Positions 36,131 to 45,003 of a stretch of DNA of 64,000 nt are shown here, piece by piece. The position numbers and the translations under genes are program-made. This DNA comes from Methanobacteriota archaeon (GTDB lineage Archaea; Halobacteriota; Methanomicrobia; Methanomicrobiales; Methanoculleaceae), in NCBI GenBank assembly GCA_016841955.1, contig JAENYE010000001.1, positions 694,025 to 758,024 of the forward strand. The letters are read 5' to 3'. Position 1 is the first letter of the stretch. The number at the start of each line of letters is the position of its first letter. The notes below the pieces were generated by a model. That model had not been told where the DNA came from. It did no database searches and was given only the letters and a program-made list of their open reading frames with translations.

Positions 36131-36502
36131 ATGGCCATATGCGGGATCAGCAGGGATCTGCTTGCGATGCTCTTCGAACTTGGGCGGGAACATCACCCGA
36201 ACGAGTTCGTTGCCGTGCTGCGGGAGCAGGACGGCATTATCCGGGACCTCGACCTGGTGCCCGGCACCATCGTCGGGGAAGAGAGCGCCTCGTTCTTCCT
36301 CGATATGCTCCCGCTGGACATCCACCAGGCCGGCAGCGCCCATAGCCACCCGAACGGCGTCCTCTCCCCGTCGCCGGCGGACCTCAGGTTCTTCCCCACG
36401 GTGGGGCGGTACCACATCATCGTCGGGTACCCCTACACAGAGAAGGACTGGCGGTGCTACCGTGCGGACGGCAGCGCGACGCTTCTTGAGGTGGTCGATT
36501 GA
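36131..36502 (+). CDS. JAMM/MPN-domain metalloprotease
   Basis: 123 residues from the ATG at 36131; an ATG at 36101 is the alternative. It has the full JAMM site: a glutamate in NEFVAVL and HSHPNGVLSPSPADL (HxHP...S..D). Prokaryotic JAMM proteins cleave isopeptide-linked or fused ubiquitin-like SAMP proteins or act in sulfur-carrier maturation. The next gene starts inside its stop codon region, so the two are coupled, but no functional link between them is known to me. Confidence 0.86.
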   Translation: MAICGISRDLLAMLFELGREHHPNEFVAVLREQDGIIRDLDLVPGTIVGEESASFFLDMLPLDIHQAGSAHSHPNGVLSPSPADLRFFPTVGRYHIIVGYPYTEKDWRCYRADGSATLLEVVD

Positions 36503-36948
36503 TCCGCGTGGTCGCAACGGGGACGTTCGATATCCTCCATCCCGGGCACCTCTACTACCTTGAGGAGTCCCGGAGACTCGGCGACGAACTCTCCGTGATC
36601 GTGGCGCGGGACACGAACGTGAAGCATAAGCCGAGACCGATCCTCCCGGAGGTGCAAAGGCTCCGGATGGTGCAGGCACTAAAACCGGTCGACCACGCGC
36701 TTCTCGGCGATCTCCACGATATGTTCAGGCCGATCGCGGAGATCCGGCCCGACATCATCACGCTCGGGTTTAACCAGCATTTCGACGAGGAGCATCTTCG
36801 GCAGAGACTCCGGGACCGCGGGCTCGACGCGGACGTCGTCCGGATACCCGGGTATCCCGGCTCGCTTGCCAGTTCGTCAAAGATCATCGAACGTATCCTG
36901 AATACCCGGGGTCCCTCCGGTCCCACCAGCCCTGCCGGTGAGGAGTGA
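36499..36948 (+). CDS. ribL: FAD synthetase, archaeal RibL type
   Basis: 149 residues. Cytidylyltransferase signature VVATGTFDILHPGHLYYLEE, with DTNVKHKPRPILPE and RLRMVQALKPVD; archaeal RibL transfers the AMP of ATP to FMN. The start is a TTG at 36499 overlapping the JAMM stop (TTGA). The C-terminal SSSKIIERIL replaces the ISSTxI motif of the superfamily. Confidence 0.87.
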   Translation: MIRVVATGTFDILHPGHLYYLEESRRLGDELSVIVARDTNVKHKPRPILPEVQRLRMVQALKPVDHALLGDLHDMFRPIAEIRPDIITLGFNQHFDEEHLRQRLRDRGLDADVVRIPGYPGSLASSSKIIERILNTRGPSGPTSPAGEE

Positions 36949-36996
36949 CTCCGGCCCCGGGAAGCGCGGGTACTCGCCCGCAGGTGATGGCGGTTC

Positions 36997-37677
36997 ATGT
37001 GGCAGATCGATGTATGGGGTGATGACGGCGCTGACGGCCGGGTGAACTGGCTGAAGGTCTCGGTTCCGTTCCTGCTCTGCGGGCTCTTTCTTGCCGTCGT
37101 ATGGTTCTTCCTCACGGCTGAGCAGTGGCTCCTGCTCGTCGGGATGATGGCCGCCTATATCGCCCCGCCGCTCGGCAGGGAGACGATTATCCCGGTCTGC
37201 ATCCTTCTCGGGATCCCCTGGTGGCTGACCGCGTTTGCCCTGGCGTTCCTGGACTTCGCCGGCGGGCTCTTCATGGCCTGGAACTTTCCGCTGGTCCTGC
37301 GTATCCCCTACATCGGCCCCTGGGTCAGCCGCTTTGTGGCGGCAGGCAGGACCTTCCTGGACCGGCGGCCGTGGCTCGAACGGCTCTACTTTGTCGGTCT
37401 CATCGCCTTCGTGAGCCTCCCCTTTGACGGGTCGGGGAGCATCGTCGGCTCCGTCGTCGGGAGAATGCTCGGGATGACGAAGACGGAGGTCCTCTCCTGC
37501 ATCACAATCGGCGGCATCATCGGCAGCTTCGGGATCGCTCTCGGCATCGACTATATCGTGAACCTCATCCCGGCGGGGACCGGGTTCTGGGTGTCGCTTG
37601 CCGTCTTCCTCCTGATCGGCACCGCACTCCTGGTGATGTACAGGAGTTACTCGCGGAGACCGGAGGCCGACGCCTGA
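36997..37677 (+). CDS. small multidrug-export-family membrane protein
   Basis: 226 residues with about five hydrophobic segments. The motif IAPPLGRETIIPVCILLGIP and the pattern of helices match PF06695 (putative small multi-drug export protein). Transport function is only suggested by the family name. The 49-base gap after ribL could still allow co-transcription. Confidence 0.8.
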   Translation: MWQIDVWGDDGADGRVNWLKVSVPFLLCGLFLAVVWFFLTAEQWLLLVGMMAAYIAPPLGRETIIPVCILLGIPWWLTAFALAFLDFAGGLFMAWNFPLVLRIPYIGPWVSRFVAAGRTFLDRRPWLERLYFVGLIAFVSLPFDGSGSIVGSVVGRMLGMTKTEVLSCITIGGIIGSFGIALGIDYIVNLIPAGTGFWVSLAVFLLIGTALLVMYRSYSRRPEADA

Positions 37678-37893
37678 TCCCGCGGTCCCTCTCCCGGTGT
37701 TTTATGCGAGGCAGAAGCCCTCCCCCGGGCCTGAGTCAACGCAATGCAAACAGAAACTATAATACGCGGTCCGGGGGATTGATCATCCTATCCCGTCCGA
37801 AAAAACCCGGGAGAGAGATCCGGAAAGCGGCAGTGCGCAGCCTCTCCGGAACGGCGAGGGGCGGCTCCGTTCTGCCGCCCGGGACGATCAGGT
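37678..37893. other. intergenic region before the sensor gene
   Basis: The 216 bases contain an A-rich patch (37740-37765, AAACTATAATACG) that could be the TATA element of the sensor gene; nothing else is recognised. Confidence 0.35.
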
Positions 37894-39513
37894 ATGGATC
37901 AGCATTCAACGAACCGTTTGACGGCAGATGTTCCTCCGGAGCAGCACGGTGGCGATCCGGACTGTCGGGGAGAAGGAAGTCCTGTCGCCGGCGAAACCCC
38001 GGCCAGGATGCCCGGCGTTACTACCGCAATGCTGCAGCAGGTGATCGAGACCTCGCTCTCCGGGATCTGCATCGTCGACCAGAAGGGATGCATCGCCTTT
38101 GCCAACGCTTCGCTGCTTGCCATGTGGGGATATGCGCTGCAGGAGATGGTCGGAAAGCCCATGACTCTCCTCTGGCTCTCCCCGGGAGAGGGGCGGGACT
38201 GCATCGACTGCGCCATCTCCTCCGGCCGGTGGAACGGGACGGTTGCCGCCCGGCGGAGAGATTCATCGTCTTTTGACGTCAGGATATCGGTCAGCACCGT
38301 CCGTGACACCTGGACCGCCGATGTCTGGCTCCTCCTCTCCTGCATCGACGTCACTGTGCAGCGCAGGGCCGAGGACGCACCCGGTCCCCGCCGCAGCCTT
38401 GAAGGGGCCGTTGCGGCGATGCCTGCACGGTTCATGGACCCCGCGCAGATCGATCCGGCTATCGACGACTCGCTTGAGGACCTCGGCCGCGCGTGCGGGG
38501 CAAGCAGGGCCTATCTCTCCCTCTTCAACGATCCCCGGACGCTTCTTGGCACAACGCACGAGTGGTGCCGGCCGGAGCAGAACCCCCGGCGGGGGAAGTC
38601 CCGGAAGTTCCTCGCGAGCGACCTTCCCTGGTGGGTCGCACGGATCCTCGAAGGCGAGACCGTGCTCGTGGACGGAGCGTCCGGGAAAGGGCGGCCGCGC
38701 GGGGAGGAGCGCGAGTTCCTGAAGCGGCGCGGCGCTACCGCGACGCTGATGGTTCCACTCCGGTTGAAAGGGGTGGTCGTCGGCTTTGTCGGATTCGACC
38801 TGAATACCAGCGATGCCCCGTTCGAGGACGAGGATGTGGCGCTCCTCTCTGTGGCCGTCCACATCATCGCGGGCGCACTCGACCGGAAACAGTCCGAGTA
38901 CCTCTTCCGGGAGTCGGAAGGCCTCTACCAGATCGTTCTTGACGCCATCACCGACACCGTCACCGTCGTCGATACCCGGCTCACACTTCTTCTCGCGAAC
39001 GACGCCTTCATCGCCTGGTGCGAAGACCTCGGGCTCGCGACGGACGTCGTCGGAAGGGATCTCTTCGCCGTCCTGCCGTTCCTCCCTCCCGCCACCTGGC
39101 AGCTGTACGAGCGTGTCATACGGACCGGTCGGCCGCTGACGTCGGAGCGGTCTCTCAAGTGCGGTGACCGGACCATGATCCTCCGGGAGATGCGGGTCCC
39201 GATCTTCGAGCACGGCGAGGTCGCGAGGATCGTCACCGTCTCCCGGGACATCACCGCCCAGAAGGAGGTTGAGGACCTGAAATTAAAGGCCTACACCCAG
39301 ATCGAGCGGAACATGGAACAGTTCGCCCTGCTCGCCGATCATATCCGGAACCCGCTCCAGGCGATCATGGGGCGTGCCGAACTGCTCGACGATCCCGGGA
39401 CGACGGAACAGATCCGGCAGCAGGTGCAGCGGATCAACGGAATCATCGATCAGCTCGACGAGCGGTGGGCGGAGTCGAGAAAGCTCTCCATGTTCTGGCG
39501 GAAGTACTCCTGA
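37894..39513 (+). CDS. PAS-GAF-PAS sensor protein with H-box but no ATPase domain
   Basis: 539 residues. PAS 1 (about 45-165), GAF-like domain (about 185-330, ending FEDEDVALLSVAVHIIAGAL), PAS 2 (about 345-465, ending IVTVSRDITAQKE), then a short dimerisation helix region with LADHIRNPLQAIMGRAELL, a histidine-kinase H-box. The protein stops about 45 residues later, so no HATPase domain exists. It may be phosphorylated by, or dimerise with, another kinase. No membrane segments, so signals are sensed inside the cell. Confidence 0.86.
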   Translation: MDQHSTNRLTADVPPEQHGGDPDCRGEGSPVAGETPARMPGVTTAMLQQVIETSLSGICIVDQKGCIAFANASLLAMWGYALQEMVGKPMTLLWLSPGEGRDCIDCAISSGRWNGTVAARRRDSSSFDVRISVSTVRDTWTADVWLLLSCIDVTVQRRAEDAPGPRRSLEGAVAAMPARFMDPAQIDPAIDDSLEDLGRACGASRAYLSLFNDPRTLLGTTHEWCRPEQNPRRGKSRKFLASDLPWWVARILEGETVLVDGASGKGRPRGEEREFLKRRGATATLMVPLRLKGVVVGFVGFDLNTSDAPFEDEDVALLSVAVHIIAGALDRKQSEYLFRESEGLYQIVLDAITDTVTVVDTRLTLLLANDAFIAWCEDLGLATDVVGRDLFAVLPFLPPATWQLYERVIRTGRPLTSERSLKCGDRTMILREMRVPIFEHGEVARIVTVSRDITAQKEVEDLKLKAYTQIERNMEQFALLADHIRNPLQAIMGRAELLDDPGTTEQIRQQVQRINGIIDQLDERWAESRKLSMFWRKYS

Positions 39514-39839
39514 TACCCAGTACTTCGCTAATTTTGGCGTCCGGCATCAAACGATGCGGTCTCGCGCAACGCCGTAATGAAGAGCTGGCGGTACCCTGGA
39601 TACTGGACTTCGTACCTGGCGGTGCTCAAACTCCCGCCCTTCGGCCAGTCGTTCCTGACGGAACGTCGCATTTCGCGTTCTTCGCGTCTTCGCGTCTTCG
39701 CGTGAGCTCACCTGCGTGGATAGCGATATAGCTTCACGCGAAAGACGCGAAGCCGCGAAGAACGATGGGCCGAAGGCAGGTCGATGGTTTGACCTTCGGG
39801 GGGCATCCTCAGAACTTTAGCGGAGTACTGATACCCCGT
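39514..39839. repeat. dispersed-repeat region with long inverted repeat
   Basis: No gene is supported. Between 39600 and 39670 are hairpin modules of the family inserted in the OsmC gene (GGTGCTCAAACTC, CCCTTCGGCCAGTCG, GTTCC-TGAC-GGAAC). From 39676 to 39764 is a long inverted repeat: CGTTCTTCGCGTCTTCGCG ... GCGAAGAACG, related to the one at 5780-5839. Confidence 0.75.
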
Positions 39840-40523
39840 TCACCCCGTATCCCGCAGTGTTCCCCATATCCGGTTTCGTTCGAGGATGACCCAGTAGCGC
39901 CGCAGCTCGGCTTCCGCCGCCCCGTATCCGGGGTAATGGTCGCCGACGAGACGCCAGAACCGCTTCGAGTGGTTCGGCTCGCGGAGGTGCGCAGCCTCGT
40001 GGACGACGACGTATTCCCGCAGGGGGTCGGGAAGGGCTATGACGCGCAGGTTGACGTTCAGGTTGCCGAGCGTCGAGCAACTCCCCCACCGGGTCTTCTG
40101 CATCTTCACCGCGATCCGCCCCCGCCTCCGGCCCGCAAGGTCCGGGTAGGCCTCCAGGCGATCCAGGACCTCCTCCTTCAGCATCCGGGAGAGGTTTCTT
40201 TTGAGGGCGGGAACGGACGGGCAGGCGACGGTCCCGCAGGTCTCGTCGATCAAGAACCGCGCACCCGGGGCCAGGCGGTGGAACCGCCCGTGCAGGAGGA
40301 GCAGGTCCTCCCGCCCGCACCCTTCGGCGGCCAGCCGGTTGAGTTCCTCACGCCGCTTCTCAATCCAGGCCGCGTTGCGCTGCAGGAACCCCCCGATGTC
40401 GAACGATGGGGGAGCGACCACCCGCAGGGTCCCGTCCGGCCGCACCTGAAGGCGGGCAGACCGCACCGCCTTCCGGACAACGGTCATGCCGTCCGGGACG
40501 CTCTCCTTCGCTCCCCTGTTCAT
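39840..40523 (-). CDS. YgjP/WLM-like zinc metalloprotease (DUF45)
   Basis: 227 residues from the ATG at 40523; other starts are possible because no strong ribosome site is seen. The zinc site is VVHEAAHLREPNHSKRFW (HExxH-like with a third His), and KTRWGSCSTLGNLNVN precedes it as in the YgjP-like family. Substrate unknown; the family is predicted to be a cytoplasmic metal-dependent hydrolase. Confidence 0.87.
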   Translation of the reverse strand: MNRGAKESVPDGMTVVRKAVRSARLQVRPDGTLRVVAPPSFDIGGFLQRNAAWIEKRREELNRLAAEGCGREDLLLLHGRFHRLAPGARFLIDETCGTVACPSVPALKRNLSRMLKEEVLDRLEAYPDLAGRRRGRIAVKMQKTRWGSCSTLGNLNVNLRVIALPDPLREYVVVHEAAHLREPNHSKRFWRLVGDHYPGYGAAEAELRRYWVILERNRIWGTLRDTG

Positions 40524-40647
40524 TGTACCATTACTCGGACGGCGGCGAGAAAAACCCCGTGATCCGGCACGCACCTATACCTGATGACGACAAAGAGTTA
40601 CGGTAGGGCTCCCGCTCGAGCGTGGAGCGGGTGCGGAGGATGGTATC

Positions 40648-41247
40648 ATGAGCGAGAAGGAACTGAAGATCGGGGATATCGCGCACCTCACCGGGATCTC
40701 CGAGCAGGAGGTCCGGACACTCGTCCAGACCTACGAAAGCCTCTTTACCTACCGGACCATCGGCCCGGTCAGGCTCTTCCCGCCAAAGGCGGTCAGGATT
40801 GTCCGGGAACTTATAGAACTCTCCGGGAGGGGTCTCGTGCCGGAGGAGATCGCCGAAGAGGTCAGATCCGGCAAAAAATCGGCCGCACAGGAAGAACCGG
40901 CAAAAGAGGTCGGCCGAACAGCTGTCCCGCTCCCGCCCGAGGTGGTGGCCGACTTCCGGGTGATGCAGGATACGCTGGCCCGGCAGGAACGCCGGATTGC
41001 ACGCCTGGTCGAGGAACTCGAGCGGGAACAGGAACTGAGGATAGAGGAGTTCGGCCGGCTCCAGAAAACCCTCGACGACCTGCAGGAACGACTTTCCGGG
41101 CAGCAGGAGCAGCTCGCGGTCGTTGCGGAGTGGGTGGACTACTTCGACCGGCAGATGGACGAGGTCACCCGTCCGGTGCTTGAGAGGGTCCGGCGAACCG
41201 TCGCGAAGAAGAACGATCCCGGGCAGCCGTCCGGCCGCTCCGGCTGA
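40648..41247 (+). CDS. MerR-like DNA-binding protein with coiled coil
   Basis: 199 residues. The N-terminus (LKIGDIAHLTGISEQEVRTL ... RLFPPKAVRIVRELIEL) is a MerR-type winged helix. After a charged linker comes a long coiled coil (about residues 95-165, with LARQERRIARLVEELEREQE). The C-terminus is basic. No ligand-binding domain is present, so it resembles structural or chromosome-organising MerR-like proteins more than metal sensors. A GGATGG-like site precedes the ATG. Confidence 0.75.
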   Translation: MSEKELKIGDIAHLTGISEQEVRTLVQTYESLFTYRTIGPVRLFPPKAVRIVRELIELSGRGLVPEEIAEEVRSGKKSAAQEEPAKEVGRTAVPLPPEVVADFRVMQDTLARQERRIARLVEELEREQELRIEEFGRLQKTLDDLQERLSGQQEQLAVVAEWVDYFDRQMDEVTRPVLERVRRTVAKKNDPGQPSGRSG

Positions 41248-41412
41248 CGGGGCGGTCGTTCCCGTCCCTGCTCACCCGGCGCGGCTATCCCCGGAAACCG
41301 GATGCACGGTCGCCGCCTCTTCGCTCCGTATGGCGCATCTGTAGCAAAATATAATATTTAATACTATAAAATTAGCAAAATTTAAATAGGATCCCCGCCA
41401 CCGGCACGCGAG

Positions 41413-41691
41413 GTGATCGAGATCTCTCAACAGAAGATGGCCCTGGTATTGACCGTCGCCATTCAAACCCTGGTCGTTGGCGGGTTGATAGCCTGCATCG
41501 TCGTCGGAACACAGGATCGGCCGTCTTCAATGGTTTCACCGGCCGATGAAACCCGGTACGTGGATTACCAGCCCGAGAGTGCCTCGCCGGCCGCGTACCC
41601 CGTCGTCGGCCACCGGCCGGAGGGCATGCCGGGCACCGGAGAGAAGAACGTCTCTCTTTTTGTGCAGGACCGTTCTTCTAGCCCATCATGA
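41413..41691 (+). CDS. small single-pass membrane protein
   Basis: 92 residues from a GTG at 41413 (ATG 41437 is the alternative). One hydrophobic helix, residues about 9-31, is followed by a hydrophilic Pro/Ser-rich domain. An AT-rich element AATTTAAATAGG lies 20-30 bases upstream. The 3' end overlaps the convergent DUF61 gene by 14 bases. Function unknown and coding status moderately certain. Confidence 0.5.
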   Translation: MIEISQQKMALVLTVAIQTLVVGGLIACIVVGTQDRPSSMVSPADETRYVDYQPESASPAAYPVVGHRPEGMPGTGEKNVSLFVQDRSSSPS

Positions 41692-42109
41692 TCTGCACGG
41701 CCGTCGGGTACCTGTTCATTATGGCGTACACGAGAGGTTTCGCTATCCAGAGCCTCCCGCCCTGCATCCTCCGGAGAGGGCTGATCTCCCGGAGGCTCTG
41801 GAGAGCCTGCACCGCAGCCTCGTCCGCGAGGAAGAAACTGTCCGGGACCGTGGAGTCGAAGTAGAAGAGGATCGGAAGCCGGAGTCGTCTCTGCAACTCC
41901 TCCGGGATGGCCTGCTCCAGCCGGAGGAGGACGTCCCGGTCGAAGTCGTACCGGCTCCCGCCCTTCGTGACGGACGACGGGTTCTCCTCAGAGAGGAGCC
42001 GGGAGAGACGTTTGCGTTCCGCAACGACGCCGTCGTTGATCCTGCCGATCTCAAGCCGCATCCACCGCAAAAGGGTCGACTCGTCGCCTGCTGATGGTCT
42101 GTTAGGCAT
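41678..42109 (-). CDS. DUF61 (UPF0216) family protein
   Basis: 143 residues. The archaeal UPF0216 pattern is visible: LRLEIGRINDG-like start (MRLEIGRINDGVVAERK), GGSRYDFDRDVLLRL, LPILFYFDSTVPDSFFL and the final RLWIAKPLVYAIM. GGAG seven bases before the ATG and a TATA element (GGTATATATTCC on the minus strand, about 42165) support the start. Function is unknown across the archaea. Confidence 0.85.
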   Translation of the reverse strand: MPNRPSAGDESTLLRWMRLEIGRINDGVVAERKRLSRLLSEENPSSVTKGGSRYDFDRDVLLRLEQAIPEELQRRLRLPILFYFDSTVPDSFFLADEAAVQALQSLREISPLRRMQGGRLWIAKPLVYAIMNRYPTAVQIMMG

Positions 42110-42333
42110 GTATGCTCCGGTGGTGATCTGTCCCCTGGTCGGGTTGAGAAACCTGTCTCTGCCATGGAATATATACCTGGCCCCGGGAGGCCCTTCTCCG
42201 GCGGCAGGAGCCAGGGCGTTATTTCAGCGATTCGAGCCGGACTGGAGCCCTCTCCCGGATCACAAACATCTCACTGCCCGGGCGAAAGTATATATCTACA
42301 CCCCTCCTTTCGGCTTCCTCTACGTGATCATGC

Positions 42334-43353
42334 ATGAGACGTGATTCAGCGCACGACAGGTGCACCCGACGGCATGCCCGCTTCCGGGGGATGCTACTCT
42401 ACGTTCTGCTGCTCGCCGGCGTAACGGTTCTCCTCGTAGCCGCGCCGGTGGGCGCCACCGGCACATCCAGGGAGGAGTATGATCCCGCCATCGCCGCAAT
42501 GCTCGCAGAGATCGATGAATCCGAACTCAGGAACACGACATACGATCTGCAGAACTTTTCGACCCGGGCGTTCGGCTCCGCCGGAAACCGGGAGGCGGGC
42601 GAGTACCTCTACCGGAGGCTTGCAAGCGTTCCCGGGCTCGAGGTGGAGTTCCAGGGTGGGGAACTCAACAACGTCGTCGCCACGCTCCCCGGGAGCGACA
42701 CCGCCTCCGACGGGGTCGTGGTGGTGGGGGCGCACTACGACAGCAAGTCCTCGGACCCCGCCCGGGCTCCCGGGGCTACCGACAACGGGTGCGGCGTTGC
42801 GATCGTCCTGGAACTCGCCCGGGTGATGAGCCGGCACTCGTTTAATCGGACGGTGCAGTTTGCGTTCTGGAACGCCGAAGAGGTCGGTCGTTACGGCAGC
42901 GCCGACTATGCCGGGAACGTGACGGTCCCGGTCGTGCTCTACTTCAACTACGACTCGGCCTGCTACGATCCCATGAACCGCTCGGTCCTCGATATCGTCT
43001 ACGACGAGCGTTCCGCGGATATCGCGGCACTCATGGCGGACTATAACGCCCTCTACGGCATGAACTTCACCCTGACCGAGAACAGGCATACCTGTGAGTC
43101 GGACCATATCCCCTTCCGGGCCCTGGGGTTCCCGGCCGTGACGACCCACTGCGAGGAGCACGGTCCGGCCCATACCCCGGACGACACCATCGACCGTGTG
43201 TCGTTTGGATATGCGAAGAGGAACGCGCAACTGGGCCTTTCGGTGCTCGCGAAGGTGGCCGGGCTCCGGGACGAGGGAGCTGGTGCCGCCGTCCCGGAGG
43301 CCCCGGTGATGATAGTATGGGACATCTTCGGAAGGCTGGACGGGGCGGGTTGA
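42334..43353 (+). CDS. secreted M28-family zinc aminopeptidase, copy 1
   Basis: 339 residues. A long n-region and hydrophobic core (about 20-42, ending GATG) form a signal peptide; ATG 42391 is an alternative start. The zinc site is complete: GAHYDS (His), ATDNGCG (Asp), WNAEE (Glu pair), YFNYDS (Asp) and PAHTPDDT (His). Several N-glycosylation sequons occur. It probably degrades extracellular peptides. A TATA element (AGTATATATCT, about 42286) lies upstream. Heads a tandem pair. Confidence 0.9.
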   Translation: MRRDSAHDRCTRRHARFRGMLLYVLLLAGVTVLLVAAPVGATGTSREEYDPAIAAMLAEIDESELRNTTYDLQNFSTRAFGSAGNREAGEYLYRRLASVPGLEVEFQGGELNNVVATLPGSDTASDGVVVVGAHYDSKSSDPARAPGATDNGCGVAIVLELARVMSRHSFNRTVQFAFWNAEEVGRYGSADYAGNVTVPVVLYFNYDSACYDPMNRSVLDIVYDERSADIAALMADYNALYGMNFTLTENRHTCESDHIPFRALGFPAVTTHCEEHGPAHTPDDTIDRVSFGYAKRNAQLGLSVLAKVAGLRDEGAGAAVPEAPVMIVWDIFGRLDGAG

Positions 43354-44366
43354 CGTCCCGGAGGTTCCGGCCTCATCGCCGGGCGGCGCCGTCATCCGGG
43401 GTCGGCGTGCAGTTTCTGGTCCTCGCGGCCTTCGGGGTTGCGGCAGCCCTCACAACAGCGGCAGCGGCGGCCGACCTCTCCGAACCGCCGGAGTATGACC
43501 CGGCTATCGCTGCGATACTCGCAGAGGTCGATGAATCCGAACTACGGAACACAACCTGCGATCTGCAGAATTTCTCCACCCGGGCGTTCGGCTCCGCCGG
43601 AAACCGGGAGGCGGGCGAGTACCTCTATGGGAGGCTTGATGGGATCCCGGGGCTTCTTGTGGAGTTCCAGGGTGGGGATCTCCGGAACGTCGTTGCGACC
43701 CTTCCCGGGAGCGATACCGCCTCCGACGGGGTCGTGGTGGTGGGGGCGCACTACGACAGCAGGTCTTTTGACCCCGGCCGGGCTCCCGGGGTTACCGATA
43801 ACGGGTGCGGTGTCGCGATCGTCCTGGAACTCGCCCGGGTGATGAGCCGGCACTCGTTCGACCGGACGGTACAGTTTGCACTCTGGAACGCGGAGGAGAA
43901 CGGCAGGCAAGGCAGCCGCAGGTACTTGCAGACCGCAGCCGGCCGGACGCCGGAGATCCTGCTCTACCTCAACTACGACTCAACATGCCGCGGCCATCCG
44001 GACCGTCCGGTCGCGAACCTCCTCTTCAACAGGGAGGCCCGTGGGACGGCGACGCTGATGGTGTATCACAATGCTCTCTACGGGACGAACTTCACCCTGA
44101 CCCGGAGGGCGGGCCCGTACGTATCCGACCACACATCGTTCTGGGCCCGGGGATATCCTGCGATCATGGTGCACGCTCTGCCGCAGTGGCCCGCCCACAC
44201 GCCGGACGATACCGTGGAGAGGGCGTCGTTCCGCTACGCAGAGAAGAACGCTCAGCTGGGCCTTTCTGTGCTCGCCAGGGTTGCGGAGATGCAGGAAGCC
44301 ACTCCGCTCCTCTCCCCGGTCGCGACGTCTCCGAACTGCACCGGAGGGCCGGAGACGGCGGGTTGA
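43350..44366 (+). CDS. secreted M28-family zinc aminopeptidase, copy 2
   Basis: 338 residues from a TTG at 43350 that overlaps the previous stop (TTGA); ATG 43317 is the alternative. Signal-like hydrophobic region (about 20-42). Zinc ligands are conserved: GAHYDS, VTDNGCG, WNAEE, YLNYDS, PAHTPDDT. The first two thirds are nearly identical to copy 1 at the DNA level, with shared blocks around 42655-42840 and 43670-43855, whereas the substrate-side loops near the end differ. Confidence 0.88.
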   Translation: MTSRRFRPHRRAAPSSGVGVQFLVLAAFGVAAALTTAAAAADLSEPPEYDPAIAAILAEVDESELRNTTCDLQNFSTRAFGSAGNREAGEYLYGRLDGIPGLLVEFQGGDLRNVVATLPGSDTASDGVVVVGAHYDSRSFDPGRAPGVTDNGCGVAIVLELARVMSRHSFDRTVQFALWNAEENGRQGSRRYLQTAAGRTPEILLYLNYDSTCRGHPDRPVANLLFNREARGTATLMVYHNALYGTNFTLTRRAGPYVSDHTSFWARGYPAIMVHALPQWPAHTPDDTVERASFRYAEKNAQLGLSVLARVAEMQEATPLLSPVATSPNCTGGPETAG

Positions 44367-44562
44367 CGGCTGCCGGGCGGAAGTGCGGGATCCGTCCTGC
44401 CGCGAGCCGCGGCATGGGGCAAGCTTATTATTAGGAGGGGGCCCAGAGGAGGTGGCTCCCGGGAGTGAGGCGGGTTCCCCGGCGGGCGGAGAAGGCAGCC
44501 TCTCGTTATCCCGGGGGGCCGCGCAGAACCGCGAGGGCCCGCACACGTCCGGGTGATGAGGA

Positions 44563-44862
44563 ATGCGTATGAGAGGCGAAGCGGAAGAGAAGATGGCGGA
44601 AGAATCGGGACCGGTCACGTTTACCTGCTATCGTGTCACCCCGGGAGAGAAGGAGGGTGCCCCCGAGGAGGATATGAACACCTACAGCGTCGTGGTGCTG
44701 CTGCCCGACGGGGATGTCAAGCACCAGGTCGTCTGGGCGTCGGCGCCCGAGGATATCGGCGACGCAATCCGGGTTCCCCCCGGTTCGAGGGTGATCATGA
44801 CCGAGATGAAGAACACCCTCGTATGGGACAGCGAGGAGGTTGAGGCCGCACCGGCCTCCTGA
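44563..44862 (+). CDS. small acidic hypothetical protein
   Basis: 99 residues; ATG 44563 follows GATGAGGA, with ATG 44569 and 44593 also possible. The centre (NTYSVVVLLPDGDVKHQVVW) looks like a beta-rich fold. No membrane segment, no known motif. Not recognised. Confidence 0.6.
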   Translation: MRMRGEAEEKMAEESGPVTFTCYRVTPGEKEGAPEEDMNTYSVVVLLPDGDVKHQVVWASAPEDIGDAIRVPPGSRVIMTEMKNTLVWDSEEVEAAPAS

Positions 44863-45003
44863 CCTCTTTTGAGACCGGACCCCTGCGGCCGTCTCGTCCC
44901 GCCCTGAAGGCCGGGCCGGAACATTCGCGCGCGCCCCTATCCCGAGAGGCCACGCAGGGTGGTGACCGTTGAAACGGGCCTTTTTCTCCCCTGCCCCTTG
45001 CTG

